From Gymnogyps californianus (Eukaryota; Chordata; Aves; Accipitriformes; Cathartidae), in the NCBI RefSeq assembly GCF_018139145.2, contig NC_059476.1:12889001-12953000 (forward strand): a DNA stretch of 64,000 nt, written 5' to 3'. Shown piece after piece: positions 10,326 to 23,275 of the stretch (positions within the stretch are counted from its first letter, which is position 1; each line of letters starts with the position of its first letter). The notes beneath the pieces were generated by a model. It ran no database searches, was not told where the DNA came from, and saw only the letters and a list, made by a program, of their open reading frames with translations. The position numbers and the translations under genes are program-made.

Positions 10326-10499
10326 TTCGCAGATTTGTTCTGAACAGCAACAGGAACACTCAAAAGTATTAGTATTTTGTGGGGTTGGATAAAAGGTTTC
10401 TCATCCTGCTGTGGGGGGATAATCAGATGTTTCCATTTCATGTACATTGCTGCTATGGCTTGAGATCAAAAATGATCCAATTTTCTCTACTACCTTTGT

Positions 10500-10529
10500 C
10501 TTTACTATGGTGTGCACACCATAGTAAAG
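10500..10529. repeat. Perfect 30-bp palindrome
   Basis: The half-site CTTTACTATGGTGTG (10500-10514) is followed immediately by its exact reverse complement CACACCATAGTAAAG (10515-10529), with no spacer. The symmetry stops at 10499/10530 (T and G do not pair). The centre is GTGCAC. No known transposon terminus is recognised. Confidence 0.95.
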
Positions 10530-11127
10530 GGTTTTTCAGCACTGTGGCTTTGGCAATGTTTTTCTGAAGGGGGTTTGGGCTAGATTGTTTCATTTCTCAA
10601 TAGTTTTGAGAGAGAATTTCCATAAATATGAAATATGTTATTTTTATTTCCTCTTGCTACCCTCAGTCATTTCACCCTGAGAAATATTCATCTGTTTCAT
10701 CAGTCATTGGGGAAGGTATGGCGTTTCAGCATGTGGAGACACCTACTTCTCCATCGCTGACAGTGCTGAAGAACTATGTTATTCACGTGATGCAGTGCAG
10801 GATTGTGTTGAGATACTGGTTTAGGACTGAAAATAGGACAGCCGCATCAGAGTGGAAAACACGCTTCTTGTTGAGGTATATGAATGTGGGCACAAAATTG
10901 TGCTGACGACCTTATGCTGTTGTCTGTTTCAGAATTGGTTTCTGTGGAGCATGCCACAATGGCATAAATTTTACCCTGATTAAAAGAGAAGGGGCTGTGG
11001 GGATGTCACTGGAGCATGTACCAGAAGCTGGGGCCTTGGCAATGTAGCAGTCCTAGAGCTAGTGAGTGCAGTGCACTTTTCTGGACTTCGGACAGTCCTA
11101 ATGTCAGAACGTGATTAACAACATAGT

Positions 11128-11480
11128 AATAGCCTGATTGTTTCCTCTAGCCCAGTATCCTATTACCAAAAAGCAGTCTAAGAAAGAATATATGAACAGG
11201 ATTATCATATCTGACACTTCCTCCTAGTATTCCCCTAGCATTCATTCTTAGGGTTGAAGTTTAGGGTCCTTCCTCAACCTTCAGTTTAAAGTCTATCAGG
11301 GTCTGAATAATTTTTTTGGTTTTAGTATATACTAGGGGATTAATATCTCGTGAGCTAACTTTCTTAATATCTCTTGGAGTGTGTTAAAATTTTAATACCT
11401 GTGACATCTTAAAGCAAGGAATTCCATAGATTATTTGAGGAACCACTTGTCTTTGAACCCATCAGCTTCAGGTTCACTTG
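11128..11480 (-). repeat. Ancient CR1 fragment, antisense
   Basis: CTCTAGCCCAGTATCCTATT followed by about 300 bases with AAAGCAAGGAATTCCATAGATTA and GAACCCATCAGCTTCAGGTT follows the order of an old CR1 3' end in reverse orientation, of the kind shared with turtles and crocodilians. Strong divergence and many indels indicate great age. Confidence 0.6.
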
Positions 11481-13449
11481 GCACACATCACTTGTCAGGA
11501 CTTTGTTACAGTTGCATGGCCAACCATCCAGAATCCCTGGGCAAATGCTTTGGACTAGGAAATGTTGAAGGAGAAGCAGGATAGCTAAAATCAACCCCCT
11601 TGTCTTTGCAGTGTTCCATTATTCTTGATCGGCTCTTCAGTGCTCATGACTGCTCTGAAAGTTGCCAGTGCACTTCATTGTCATTCCTCGATCCTTTTGC
11701 CTTACATAAGCCCCAGGTGGTCACATTGTGCTCTATCATGAGTCTGGCTCTGCTGTTAGATCACCATGCAGGCATGCCTTCAGGTCACTAATAAATATCC
11801 CTATGAAGATCCCAGGGCAGCTTCTCTGTTCCTAGTGTGATGGAAAGAAATGACAAGACGGGCATACCTTATTATTTAATGCACCTGACAGAGGTTATTA
11901 GCTGTTGCTCCTCCTGGCTGCTTAAGTGACATATTAATTTAAAACTCCCTGCTTATTTGAAAAGGATAGAAAAAGCAGAATTGAGAGAAGGGGAGAAACA
12001 TATCTTGCACTTTAATTTATTTCATGCCTCTAGGTTTGATGCTGGGGAATGGAAGAAAGCATGATCTCATGCCTGGCTTGGTTTCTGATGTCAAAAGTTC
12101 TGTTTCTGAAGGATAGAGGAGAAAGACAGGTAGTTCTGCAGGTACCAACAACTGAAGAGGAATCTTTGCCTTGAATACATTGCAAAGAAATACTACTCTT
12201 GCCTCCTGTGCCGAGTGCATTCTCAAAAGGTTGATGAATGATGAGGGGCTGTTTAGAAGCATGTCACAGGCACGAGTCATTTACGCTATAGCTGGTTATA
12301 AGCACATCTGTCATTCGAAAGTGTAGTTGGGTGATTTAAGCAGTCTTGTGACTGATGGGACTGTAACCATCTATAACACAACTATGCCATTGCCTACAAG
12401 ATATGAATCTGTCTTCTTTATAAACACACTACTACCTGCTAGGATGGCATTTCTTTGTAATTTTTCAGCCAGTTTAACTACAGCTGGCTGCAGCACTAAT
12501 GGATGGAGATCACCCTTCTAAAACTACCGATGAATTAAGAGACCACTGGTGACAGACATGAAGGGATGAAATACAGTAAGAGAAAAGAGACAGGGAGAAT
12601 CTATACAATCTTCTAGAGTGCTGAGGCTCTGTGCTCACTGAGCTTTGGATGGCAAGTGAGCTGCTGCTTCTGTACATGGTAAATGAGATTTTACATCAGG
12701 CTGGGCCTGACTTTAATTATGCTGTTATCCTCTCAGCAGACTTTTTCCACAGTTTTAGTTGAGGGCTTTTTATTTACTTTTTGTTATTTTTTTTATAGAA
12801 GGGGAAGAAAATGGAGGAGAAAAGATTATCTGTCACTGAGCAATTAACTGAGTGTATTGGATTTATTTCTCTTCCTCTCCTAGATATCTCTCAGATCACA
12901 AAGAGGATTAAGCTGTGAGAGTTAGGAGATGTTTTTTACCACTGGAGTAAGATAAGCTTACGTTTCCAATAAATAAAAATGTCAGAATAGTGACTATGGT
13001 ATCCGTGAGCTGCAGACAGCTGTGGGGGTGGACTAATCTTTTTTCTGTTTGTGTAAATATGATGCTCTGGAAAGATGTGCATGCAGGACATTTTCCCTCA
13101 GGGCCTTGAGAGGCTGACAAGCAATGAGTGCTGCCATTCACCTCTTTGCCTTCTTATAGCTCTGTATTTGGTCAGGAATGAGTAATTTCATGGAACTTGA
13201 TGTAAAAATAGCAGTAATTAAACTTTGCTTTTCAGCCAGAAAGTAAGATATAGAGGTTGCTTGGTTTGAGAGCATCTATGTTCTAAATCTGTTGCTCTGT
13301 TAGTTCTGGAAGTTATTGATGATACTCCAACACTGTGCCTGAACTCTGAACTCCCCAGTTTAGGAGTGCTTAACACTTCCAGCCTGTCCTTCACTGCTCC
13401 TGGTTTCTACAGTAAGGAAGCTGTAGCACATATGCCATAAAGGAATCTC

Positions 13450-13540
13450 AAGGACTCAAAAAAATACCTATGCCTCATATACATCTAGCTTTAACTTCTC
13501 ATATGTAAAGCAAGAGATATTAATAGTTGCCTTTTTTTTT
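13450..13540 (+). repeat. Possible MIR fragment
   Basis: TATGCCTCATATACATC to CTTCTCATATGTAAAGCAAGAGATATTAATAGTTGCC resembles the MIR 3' core (a 'cctc...tgtaaa..ggataataat' succession). It ends against a T-run at 13530-13541. Weak match. Confidence 0.35.
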
Positions 13541-13654
13541 TTTCCTGGAGAGCTTAGAATGGATTTAGCTAACTAGCATCTGCAATATTTTGAACATTGT
13601 CTGGTGATAAATATTACAGAGATCACAGCAAGATAAAAATTCTCAGAACTCCAA

Positions 13655-13745
13655 GGCTCTGTTTCTAGCTTTTTCATGGCCTTTTTGTTTAAACTTGAAC
13701 TAGTGTTTTAACCCCTTCATCAGTTTACTCATCCCCACCTTCCAA
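13655..13745 (+). repeat. Possible MIR fragment
   Basis: GCTCTGTTTCTAGCTTTTTC through TTTTAACCCCTTCATCAGTTTACTCATCCCCACC follows the MIR core order in sense orientation, including the CAGTTTACTCAT block. Diverged but plausible. Confidence 0.45.
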
Positions 13746-15462
13746 CACCACCACGGCACATCATCCTGCAACTCTGTCCTTTTAAGAAAGGAAATTGGGT
13801 ATGTAAGCCAGAGAAGAATTAGAACCCTCAGAGCATCTCCACCTCTCAGTATAGGAATAACTTTCATTTACTCCATAGGACAACTTGATGAAATAAAGAA
13901 TTCACTGTCCTTACTGGGTTCTTATCCTTTTCTGCTCTCAGCCACTGCTGGAGACAAGATATCGGGCTAAGGTAGACCAAGGTACTTGGTACTAAGGTCT
14001 AACTACCATTGTGTTATGTCTGTATGTTGGGTAGTCCCATAATCACCATTATGCATGAGAGTGTTTTGGTGAAAACAATTACTGTTGGAGATGGGTTTGC
14101 CATTAGTATGTTAGATAATGAAAAGGAGCAATGGAGCAACAGGAATGTGTTCTTTTCTCTTGCAGCTGCTCTAGAGATAGAAGCCTCAGGGCGAGAGGCA
14201 GATGTAGATTGAGGATCATATCTGAATACAACCTTGCAATATTAGCCAGATGATCTCTGTTAGACATCTTTCTCTCCCTTGAATCCCGTTGTTTGAAAAG
14301 TCTTGGCTGTGAGTTGACCCCAGCTATGTGGTTATAAATACTAAGATGCTTTGAAGCCTCACATATTTATGTTTCTGCATGCAATTTTCTGGCTCCTTGC
14401 TATGTAAGAATGCCCTCTCTACAGATCAGAGCTATAACCACCCATGTCATCTTCAGTATTGTTGACGTGTTTGTGGAGATTTTCTTCTCTAGACTAGAGA
14501 GTTCTTGCAACAGGAAACTTGAAAGATTGTCAGTATTTGCTTACTTCTTTGAAGGGAATTTCCAGGATTTGTCTGTTATTGTATTCATCATTCTCCTGCA
14601 CATTTTATGCTGGTTCCTTACTTCTGTTTTGCAGATGGGCTGTTATCAACTCACATTTATTTTCCACCTGCTAAGCCACATTAATAAGGTCATAACTTGT
14701 GGCTTAGTGACACTGTGCTCAGCAACAGAAGATTAGGGCCTTTTAGCTGAAGTAGGTAGGAGAAGCAAATCCACATGAAAAGAACTGTGAGGGGCAGGAA
14801 AGTCTCATTAAGCACATTTTAACCAGCAGTTTTGTGGGAAAGGGGAACTTGAAAAGGACTATTTGAAATGCTTTTATCTATAAATATGGTGCTTCAGTTG
14901 CTCAGTGTGAGTAAGTTACTTTTCTTAACTGAATATCAGAGCTTGATAAATGCTGCTACATTATCTCTCATGGGCATTTAGTGAAATTGTAACAATGACA
15001 TTTCCTTGTGTCTTTAATTTTTTTCATCTCCACTCCTGCAAACATATGAACCACTGGCTGCTCTGTGTATAGATGCTGGAGGGCATCTCGGAGGGAGGGA
15101 AGAATGAGTTTGCACACTCAGCTATTCGTGTAGGAAGCAGTATCTTTTTACGATTTGATCGCAGCGGGAGATCTGCTTGCACTGGAAGCGGGCTTAGAAC
15201 GTGGATTTCATGCACTGACTGAGTGTGGAGCTGAGTGCAGCCTTTTTCCTGTGTGATGGGACCCTCTATTCAGCCATCAGGACCCCTAGGGACCTAGCAG
15301 TTTCTATAGCTATCAATTTTTTACATGAGGGCTCATTTTACCCTGGTGACTAACAGTAATAAAAACTTCTAGCACAGTCAACTCTTCTAGTTGGTTGCCA
15401 AAGTTTCCTGGGATGTTTTGCCTGCTATCAAAAAGAGCTCCAATAAAGCTGGAGAGGGGGGA

Positions 15463-15525
15463 AAAACAACCAACCGATCAAACAAAAAACCCACCCCAAA
15501 ACCCAAAAAAGACCCACCTAGGAAA
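15463..15525. repeat. A+C-rich low-complexity tract
   Basis: AAAAACAACCAACC and AACAAAAAACCCACCCC runs make a tract almost free of G and T in its middle. It is comparable to the tract at 10262-10325 and may be a decayed poly(A) tail. Confidence 0.6.
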
Positions 15526-16937
15526 CAACCCACAGCAGATGCTTAAATAAGGAATAAATAAGGAAACTTAAAGCTTATTGAATTTTACCACATTCTTACT
15601 TTCCCTGAAGAATGAGGGCCAGTACAACCCTTGCATTTTGCGGCCTAACGCGTGTGTTTAATCAATCTCAAGTAAGTTCTGCCTTGACATAGCTTAAATA
15701 ATCATACCCTGATATTTTGAAGGATCAGATTTGGTTGAGAATTTAGTGATGTACTCCTCATTGCCTGGTCTGTGTGGATAAAATATTCAGCACTAATGAC
15801 AATGCAAATTTATTAAGCATATTAAAAATGTGTTCTCTGCAGCCAGTCATGAAATGTAGGAGTGTTATCAAGTAAATCAAAAAGAACCCCAATGCATTTT
15901 CTGCATGAAAAAACATCTAAATCAAGGTAATGAATATTAATGCTGACATATATTATCAATATACTGTAAATAACAGATGCACAATGTTCATGCCACTTTA
16001 TAGACATACAGGGTTTCAATGCAGTTTGTCATTCTTGTTCTGCAAATTAGAAGATGAACTTGCACATCTGTTTCCTAGACTGTACCTGCTTGCGCAAATG
16101 GTATTGGTAAAACATAGCAGAACTATCTCTGGTTCCGATCCACGGGGTTCATCCGTCTGTTGTGGCTGTGTAATAACTGCAGACAAGCTAGACTGGAGCT
16201 GATATGTAAGAGGAAAGACAAACAACACAGTAGTTACCAGTTCATAAACAGAAAGCAAAACACCCTTTATGTTCTGATATTTCCATCCCTTTCATACCTA
16301 TGCAGTCACTCTTTCTTTTGCAAAGCTGGGTAAAATTGTACTTATCTTTTCAGAGGAATATGTGCTCCACTAATCACAAAAAGGAAAGAATGTATTTGGG
16401 GCTGAGCTTGGGTAAACAAAAAACTACTCCAGTTGAGTGAGTTATACTAGCTTGAGATCTGAACTCTAAGGTCTTCAGATCAAGGTCCCAAATATTTCTG
16501 CATCTGCACCTTGGGAATTATCCAGGCAAATAGTCAAAGTTTATTGTTACTGCAGAAAGAGCTGGACATGTCAATAGGTCTCTCTTGAAAGGACTTAGTG
16601 AAGCACCTGGAAACTGTGCTGTAAAAATGCATATTTAAATATATATCAATAATATGTTTGTTGTGCAGCATAAACTGACTACCGCTTACACCAAAACAGA
16701 GTGGCTTTCTTGGAAGTGTCCTTTTTCTGATTTCTCTAACCTACCAAATAATAATTGGACAAAACAGAAAAGGAGCAATAAAGCCCACAATTAATCAACC
16801 TGTGTCTTCAATGGTGATAACAAAGCCAGCTTTTGAGTGTGATCCTGCCAGCGGCTCCTGTGCCTCGGAGCACAAAGTAGTTCTCAGTGGCAGCGGGCTT
16901 TTCTTTCTTGTGTCACAAGCTTGGGGGGTGGGGAGGG

Positions 16938-16983
16938 AGTAGGACATCAATTAGGAATCAATCAAAGTAGAACATCAATTAGG
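16938..16983. repeat. Short 28-bp-spaced direct repeat
   Basis: AGTAGGACATCAATTAGG and AGTAGAACATCAATTAGG occur 28 bases apart, differing at one base. Each copy contains the AT-rich homeodomain-like core ATCAATTA. A short tandem duplication is the simplest explanation. Confidence 0.8.
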
Positions 16984-18974
16984 GAGGCCTGGGGCCACTG
17001 GGTGAGACTCCAGGTCTGTGTGTGTGCACTGGTATTGTTAGTGAATACTGTGCTTTGCAGGGAGCTGGAGCAATTAGGGCAAGGAAGGTTCATTTTGCCT
17101 CTTGTCATTAGGATGTACTGTTGAGGGCCTCCGTGTACTCAGCACTGAGAAGGTTTGTGCTTGTATGACAGGGACAACTTGAGGGAGACTTGATTCCTGG
17201 TGAGCAAGGAATTAGTTTGCAGCTTGACTTCCCCTTATGAAGGCTTGGAGAAGGCGTGTGGGGATTCAGGAACTTTTCTATCCTGGCTGGCAGCCTCCCA
17301 CTGCTATTGCGCCATTTCACTGGTGAGATGCGTTAAGTGGTGGGTGAAGATGTGTCCTGTCGATTATGAACATCAATTGTAATGCACTCTAAACCAATAC
17401 AGTGCTTTGCCAATAGGAGATAAAAGCCTTCCTTCTTTCTTTCACCCATTATTTCCCCCTACCCCTCAAATGAGTTTCTTCTGTAAGGAAGTTGCATGAA
17501 TTTCCCTAGCATGCATTTTAGTGTGTTCTGTGTAGTTGGGTGTGAAGATAAAACCTCTTTTCAATGATCTTGCAATCTAGATGGATAGTGTATCTATGAG
17601 AGACGCTGAGTTGAAAAGTAATAGAAATTCAGAGATGCCACATGTATTGTGTATTAAATGACTTCATAAGTAAAGATACAGAGAGACTGATATCCGATCT
17701 TCCCCCAAGGCAAAATTCTTGCAGAAAGATATTGTTTGTTCTACTAATGTGCTTTTACTGCTGTATTTCAAGACTATGTACATATCTGTGTATGTGTTTC
17801 CATTAATTTCCTTCTGGTTTTCCTTCAAGCCTGAGCTCCTGGAGTCAGGTGACTGCTCACAACCTCAGCTTTTCTGTGGTGGGAGAAAGCCCCACTTCCT
17901 GTTTTTCACGTAGTGAAGAGAAAATTGAATGGTTCCAACTGCTGTACGGATGCGAAAGCCCAAACATAGATTCTTCACACTTGGTTCCTGAAAGCTTTTT
18001 TCTTCATTGCTTAAAGTATCTTGGCTGGAAAGACAAATCGGGATGGGATGGAAGGGGAATCAGAATGGGGTGGATTTCTCCATGAACTGGACGTGTAGAT
18101 GCTGCTTTGTCATACCAAAGGCTGAGGTTTGGGTCACAGCTCTGATCAGGCCAAGCAGAGCCTTCAGCCTGGCTTTTCTGCAAACCAGCTGAATGTTGAT
18201 TGTTAGCTTACATGATTACACTGTCCACTAATTAAAAAAAAAATCTTTGTGTTCTGCTGGTCAACAAAAGCCACTTTTGTGTACTTTTGATAAAGCTGGA
18301 GGTTTTTGCTCTTTCATAATGCTACAAAGTTGTGCTCTCTCCTAAGGCAGAATGGGAGGAGAGGAGACAGCCCCTCAGAGTTAACTGGGAACCAGGTATT
18401 TCCCATATATAAGGGAGAAACACAGCTGGGTGGGAAGGACAGACACTGGAAGGCAGTCTGAGGAGATGGCAGGTTCCTTGTCACTGATTAAAAGCTGCCA
18501 GTCTTCCCCAGCAGGCTGTGATGGCTGGTCTTGAGTCCCCAAGAGATTTTTGTTAAGCTGCAGGCTTTAAAATCTGCACAGCACTCAGCTGCCAGTTTGA
18601 TGGGCACTGTAACCTCTGGGGAAAAAGCGACTGCAATCAAAATCAGGCCAGCATTGTCCTTTTACATTTGAATACAAAACCTTTTTTAAATAAGCTAAAA
18701 CAGAAACAGGAGGCCAGAACAACTATGTGCTAAATAACCCTTCTGTAAGAACAGGAGGACAAAAGGAATCTGTAAGCAGGTCTAAGCTCCCATTGTGCTT
18801 TGCCAACAAGTCACTGTATTCTTACTGATAGTTTGGGTGTGTTTACATTGTCCCAGGCTGTCTCAGCTCTGAAGGATCAATCTAGGAGGCTGAAACCCAC
18901 ACGTTTTTGGTCTCCTCTATTTATTTCTGTCCTTGCTTGTAGGAAGCAACATATCTTCTGTTTAGAGCTGTGGA

Positions 18975-19110
18975 ATGAGAACCACAGCTGCGAGTCCTAG
19001 CCTTCTTACATACAGCTTTATGCAAGCTTCTTCACCATTGCACGTGTGGGTAATGGGGTTATGTTACCTGTCCACCTGCAGTAAATGAGCTGAGATTTTT
19101 GGATGAAACT
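18975..19110 (+). repeat. MIR-like SINE fragment
   Basis: CTGCGAGTCCTAGCCTTCTTACATACAGC, then TGCAAGCTTCTTCACC and GGGTAATGGGGTTATGTTACC, follows the order of the MIR body in sense orientation. Ancient and diverged. Confidence 0.5.
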
Positions 19111-20785
19111 GGCGAATAAAAACCAGTCCTGGAGGAGTTAGAGTGGAAACACAGCTTCATAAGCCTACAGTCTCCATCCATTGCTGAAGCCTAACAGAGA
19201 TTTGGCCTATGCTTTACCAAGCCAAACTTCTGGTATATTCTCATCCAATACCTAACAGGACCTTGAGAAACTCTTGGATATCTTTGCAGGCAGAGTGGAT
19301 TGTCATCTTTGGGTCAATTTATGACATCTTTAGTTTGGATTTTGCCCGAACAGAGGCTAATCCTGGCAAAAAGGTAAGAAATGAGATTCAAAACCATTCG
19401 TTTTAAATAGTCAGTTCTCTTTTCAAGGAAGGAAAATCAACACAGAAGATGTTTTATGACCATGGACTTTGTGGCATTGCTGGGAAGAACTACTAGATGG
19501 GAGAAGCACTAGAGGTAGCAGCAAAATGAAGTCTTTATGAACCTCACTTGTAATAGTTGTTTCTTTATGAAGATATGAAACAACCTTTTTTCCTAATTGT
19601 GTTTGTAACTTCTCAGCTCCTCTATTCCTGTGTTTTCTGGGAGGCGAGGGAGGCAGAACTACAGCCTTTTTTCCTCCTTACTCCATGGTAGCACTGCCTA
19701 AGTGGAAGCAACACCCTCCCATACTATGGAGTAGGTAAGAATGTGAAGTTTTTTGCACAGTTCTTCCTCAAAATGAGTTTTCTTTGCTAGAGTCTTCAAG
19801 AGGTGGTCTGCTTTTTTCCTAGCCTGCTTCTAGCAGTGCCCAATAAATGACAGCTGTTATCAGTGTTAAACTCTCAGTAAGAAACCTACATTTGGGATAA
19901 TTTTTCTTTCTTGCCCCGCTAGAGAAATCAGCTTATGCCCTGAAACATGAGTTTTGATGACTTGCTGTATTAACTTTAATACCTAATTAAAAATGTAAGT
20001 TAATATATATTATAGACTATTAAATTATTGGCCCTTTCCAGTAAGCACATCTGTGGCTTGCAAGACTCTGACCTCCTTTTGCTGTGAGCAGTGTGCACTG
20101 ACTACAGGCATTGTGGAAATATAATTTCTCTTCACTTCCCTGCCAATGCTTGAGTGACGATGTGCTCTCTTGTTATGAGGCAGCATAAAATTTAGAGGCT
20201 AGTCACGATGAAGGAAAGAAATTTAAAGACCTCAGTAAATTTCCCTTCTAAATGTTCCCTTTTCAAAGGTAAATGGTCTTATTCTTTGTAATCTCTCTTT
20301 GTATGTTAACAGCTTTCACAATGCTAACTCTTTTGTAAGAAAAGCACATTACAATCCCAGTCTGCTTTATCTCTGGTAAAGGAGCCAAAGGAGGAAGAAG
20401 CCAATACATTTTTTTTATTTTTTCTTTGAAGTCCACCAGCCACTCAGCAGACACGTACTGTAAATTCAAGACGTGGATGTTACTCAAAGAAGCAAGTGTG
20501 ATGTCACAAGTGTTTTAATAGCTTTTGATTTATTTCCCTAAGTGCTTTATTAAGATGATGCACAACAGCATTTGGAAGCCAAATGCAGTCTTAAGAGAGA
20601 CTTGGAGGAGTTATTTTCAATCTCCTGACTTTTCTTCCTCAACACAGTAATTTGTTTGATTGGGACAGAAGGGCCCTGGATTCAGAACAGGGATTCTACT
20701 TCTTATTTAGTGTTTCTTTGTGAGTTAATCAGCCAGTTTGTGATCTGAGTGAGTAGGAGTATGAATGAACTTACTGTGATATGAG

Positions 20786-20890
20786 AGAGCTGCATGGTTC
20801 AGGGAACAGGATACTGGCTGGGGTTGGGAGATTTGTGTTCTGTCGCTGTATGGGTTTGTGGCTACAAGATAGTGAAATATTTGGTTAGGT
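20786..20890 (+). repeat. MIR-like SINE 5' part
   Basis: GCATGGTTCAGGGAACAGGATACTGG, GGTTGGGAGATTTGTGTTCTG and TCGCTGTATGGG resemble the tRNA-like head and first core part of MIR (a 'gtggaaagagcactggactgggagtcaggagacctgggttct' type order). Sense strand. Confidence 0.55.
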
Positions 20891-21594
20891 GTAATCAAGA
20901 ATCAGCAAATTCATGTGTATCAAAAGTCACCTGCAAGGAATCCTCTCCTGGCAAGATATTTCTAATGACATTCTGCAAGGTTAGTTCTAGGTGCAGTGAT
21001 ATAGGGCATTTTTGCCATTAGTCTGGTAATAAATCTGGTATAATTTCCAAGATTTAAGACAGGCAGGGTAGTGAATCAAAAAGAGACCTGAGGTAGTCAC
21101 AGTGAGCAAATGGATTACTTAGCTGAGCTCACTTGAAGAAATGTATTTTAGTCCAACAAAGCATAATAGTAGGACAAGGGCTGAAGGTTGTACTTACAGT
21201 ACTATATACTATGTACTTACAGCATGGAGAAGAGCTGTGATCGGACAGTGCGTAGGAGCTGGAATAGGCAAAGAACTGGACATCATGTCCCATTGTGAAA
21301 GGGCCAAAATGGACTGCTTTGATCAATGAACTATGTAAGCTAAGGAGCCAGGAGTTGAATTTTTAAAGAAATTAAAACTACGAAATGTTTATTTTAGGAT
21401 GCTGATTTGGCATGAAAAGCTTTTTGTGACAACGTACAATTTTCAACAAAACTCTCCACCCAGAATGGGAGTTCTGGGCAGAATTAAAAGAGAAATGGAA
21501 AGTGCAACAGTGCATCACACTGTTTAGGATGTTTCTATGCTCCAGAAACAATCTAAATATGCCTACGAAGGATGCCATCTGTGGCCCAGAAAGT

Positions 21595-21755
21595 CACAGA
21601 ATCCCAGCTGTTGGAGGCTGGGAGAGTATTTAGAGGAAATACTAATTCATGCTTCCTGACGTCTTACACAGATATCTGTTGTTAACTGTCATCAGAGACA
21701 GGGTACTGAGCTACATGAAGGTCTGCTCTGACACGAGATGCCCACCCTGATGTTG
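21595..21755 (+). repeat. Ancient CR1 3' end, sense
   Basis: CCCAGCTGTTGGAGGCTGGGAG and GTCATCAGAGACAGGGTACTGAGCTACATGAAGGTCTGCTCTGAC match the old CR1 3' UTR block best known from turtles and crocodilians, which reads 'agagacaggatactgggctagatggacc'. About one base in five differs from that recalled consensus, so the insertion is ancient. Confidence 0.7.
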
Positions 21756-23092
21756 TGGTAGAACAGAACTCTGTATAGGTAAATGTACTCATTGGAAGTG
21801 TTGCTATTGTGATGTAGTTGCATCTCATAGCTAAATTTGCTCATTTCCATTTTGCGAAGATAATTATTTTACATTAATTCATTCCAAATTATCCAATTCA
21901 GCACAAGGCTAACTTGGTGAAATGTTGATTTGAATTAAAGAATAGACATAAAATTAAACATATCTGAAACATCTCCCTAAGGTCGTGCATACAGTAAATG
22001 CTTAAAATTGCAAGTGAACCAAGTTTGGTGTCTGTTTATAAGAAGAATGACTTGGGAGGTGAAACAAAAGAAAGAAAATATATCATGAATCGTGGAATAA
22101 GGTGGGCAAAAGATTGCTCAGGTCAGGTAAAAGATGACAAGTGCTGAAGAGAGGAGGGGGAGGAAATCTGGTTTTTGAAGCAAAGAAGATTAGACATGAT
22201 TAAGGTTAGAGGGGTTGCATGAGGAGTCAGCTCTTCTGCTTGTGGAAACTGGTATTAATTCACTGACCTGAGTCAAGCTGCATCACTTTCCACTAGCTGT
22301 TGATCTGCTCCAGAAATGACTTCTGGCCACTGATATAAAAGCAGCATCGCCCTTTTTGTTAGGCTTTTCTTCTTACCATTGATATTATTTTGATAGCTGC
22401 TATTACCACTTAGCTTTTTAGCATTATCAAAATGCAAAGTAAACAGAAAAGGTGGTTGCAAATATAGTAAGTGTAGCTATAAAGTCTATTCAATCTATGT
22501 CCCATTAGAAAATAATGGTCAGTATTGTAATAAGTATAAATTCATTGTCCAGCCCCTCTATTAACGTAATTAAAAAGGCATTGGGTTTGGCAGTTGGCTT
22601 CTCTTACATTCAGTTGCTCTTTTGTTCCAGAAGAAAGCTGCTGAGTCAGTTGGTTTAGAAAGAAGATGGAATAAACCTCTCAGAGTAAACAAGGCTTGTT
22701 AATTTGCAGAATTTCTGTTGAAATTGCTTGAAAAAGACTTGTATAGAGATATAATAGCCTAGTTTTATGTGTGTAGATTATCTGTGATGTGCAGTAACTC
22801 CTAGAATGCTGGTTAGTGCTCCGAAAAAAAGGGAAAAAATAGGGTTTTTGTTAGTTTGGTATGGGAGAAAATGAAAGATCTAGAACTATTCATGAAATGG
22901 ATTCCAGTGATAGAGGAGCTGCATGTTGCAACTTTCTTCCAAACCAAATCCAAAATCCAAGTGTGTCTCATTTAGCTGAGGGAAGGTCTGAGGCTATTTA
23001 CTCCTGTTACAACAGCTAGTACTCTAGCCTTTTTTATTATAAGTAATCCCACCAAGTCAGTAAGAATTGATCATTGAATAAGGGAGGTCCAT

Positions 23093-23275
23093 TTCAGTTG
23101 TACAAAGGGCTATTTTGGATCAAACCAAACATATGCTTGACCCAGTACCTTGTCTTCAATGTGAACCTGCAGCAGATAAAGAAGAAAGGGTATAAGAACA
23201 AGGCCAAGCATGTGTGTTACTTTCCTGAAGTAGCCTTCCAGATAATACTGACTTCTGGCTCCAGGACTTTATAAA
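23093..23275 (-). repeat. Ancient CR1 3' end, antisense
   Basis: CTATTTTGGATCAAACCAAAC, TTGACCCAGTACCTTGTCTTC and TTCCTGAAGTAGCCTTCCAG are the reverse complement of the same old CR1 3' block seen at 21595-21755. The 66-codon + strand frame here is a by-product. Confidence 0.7.
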
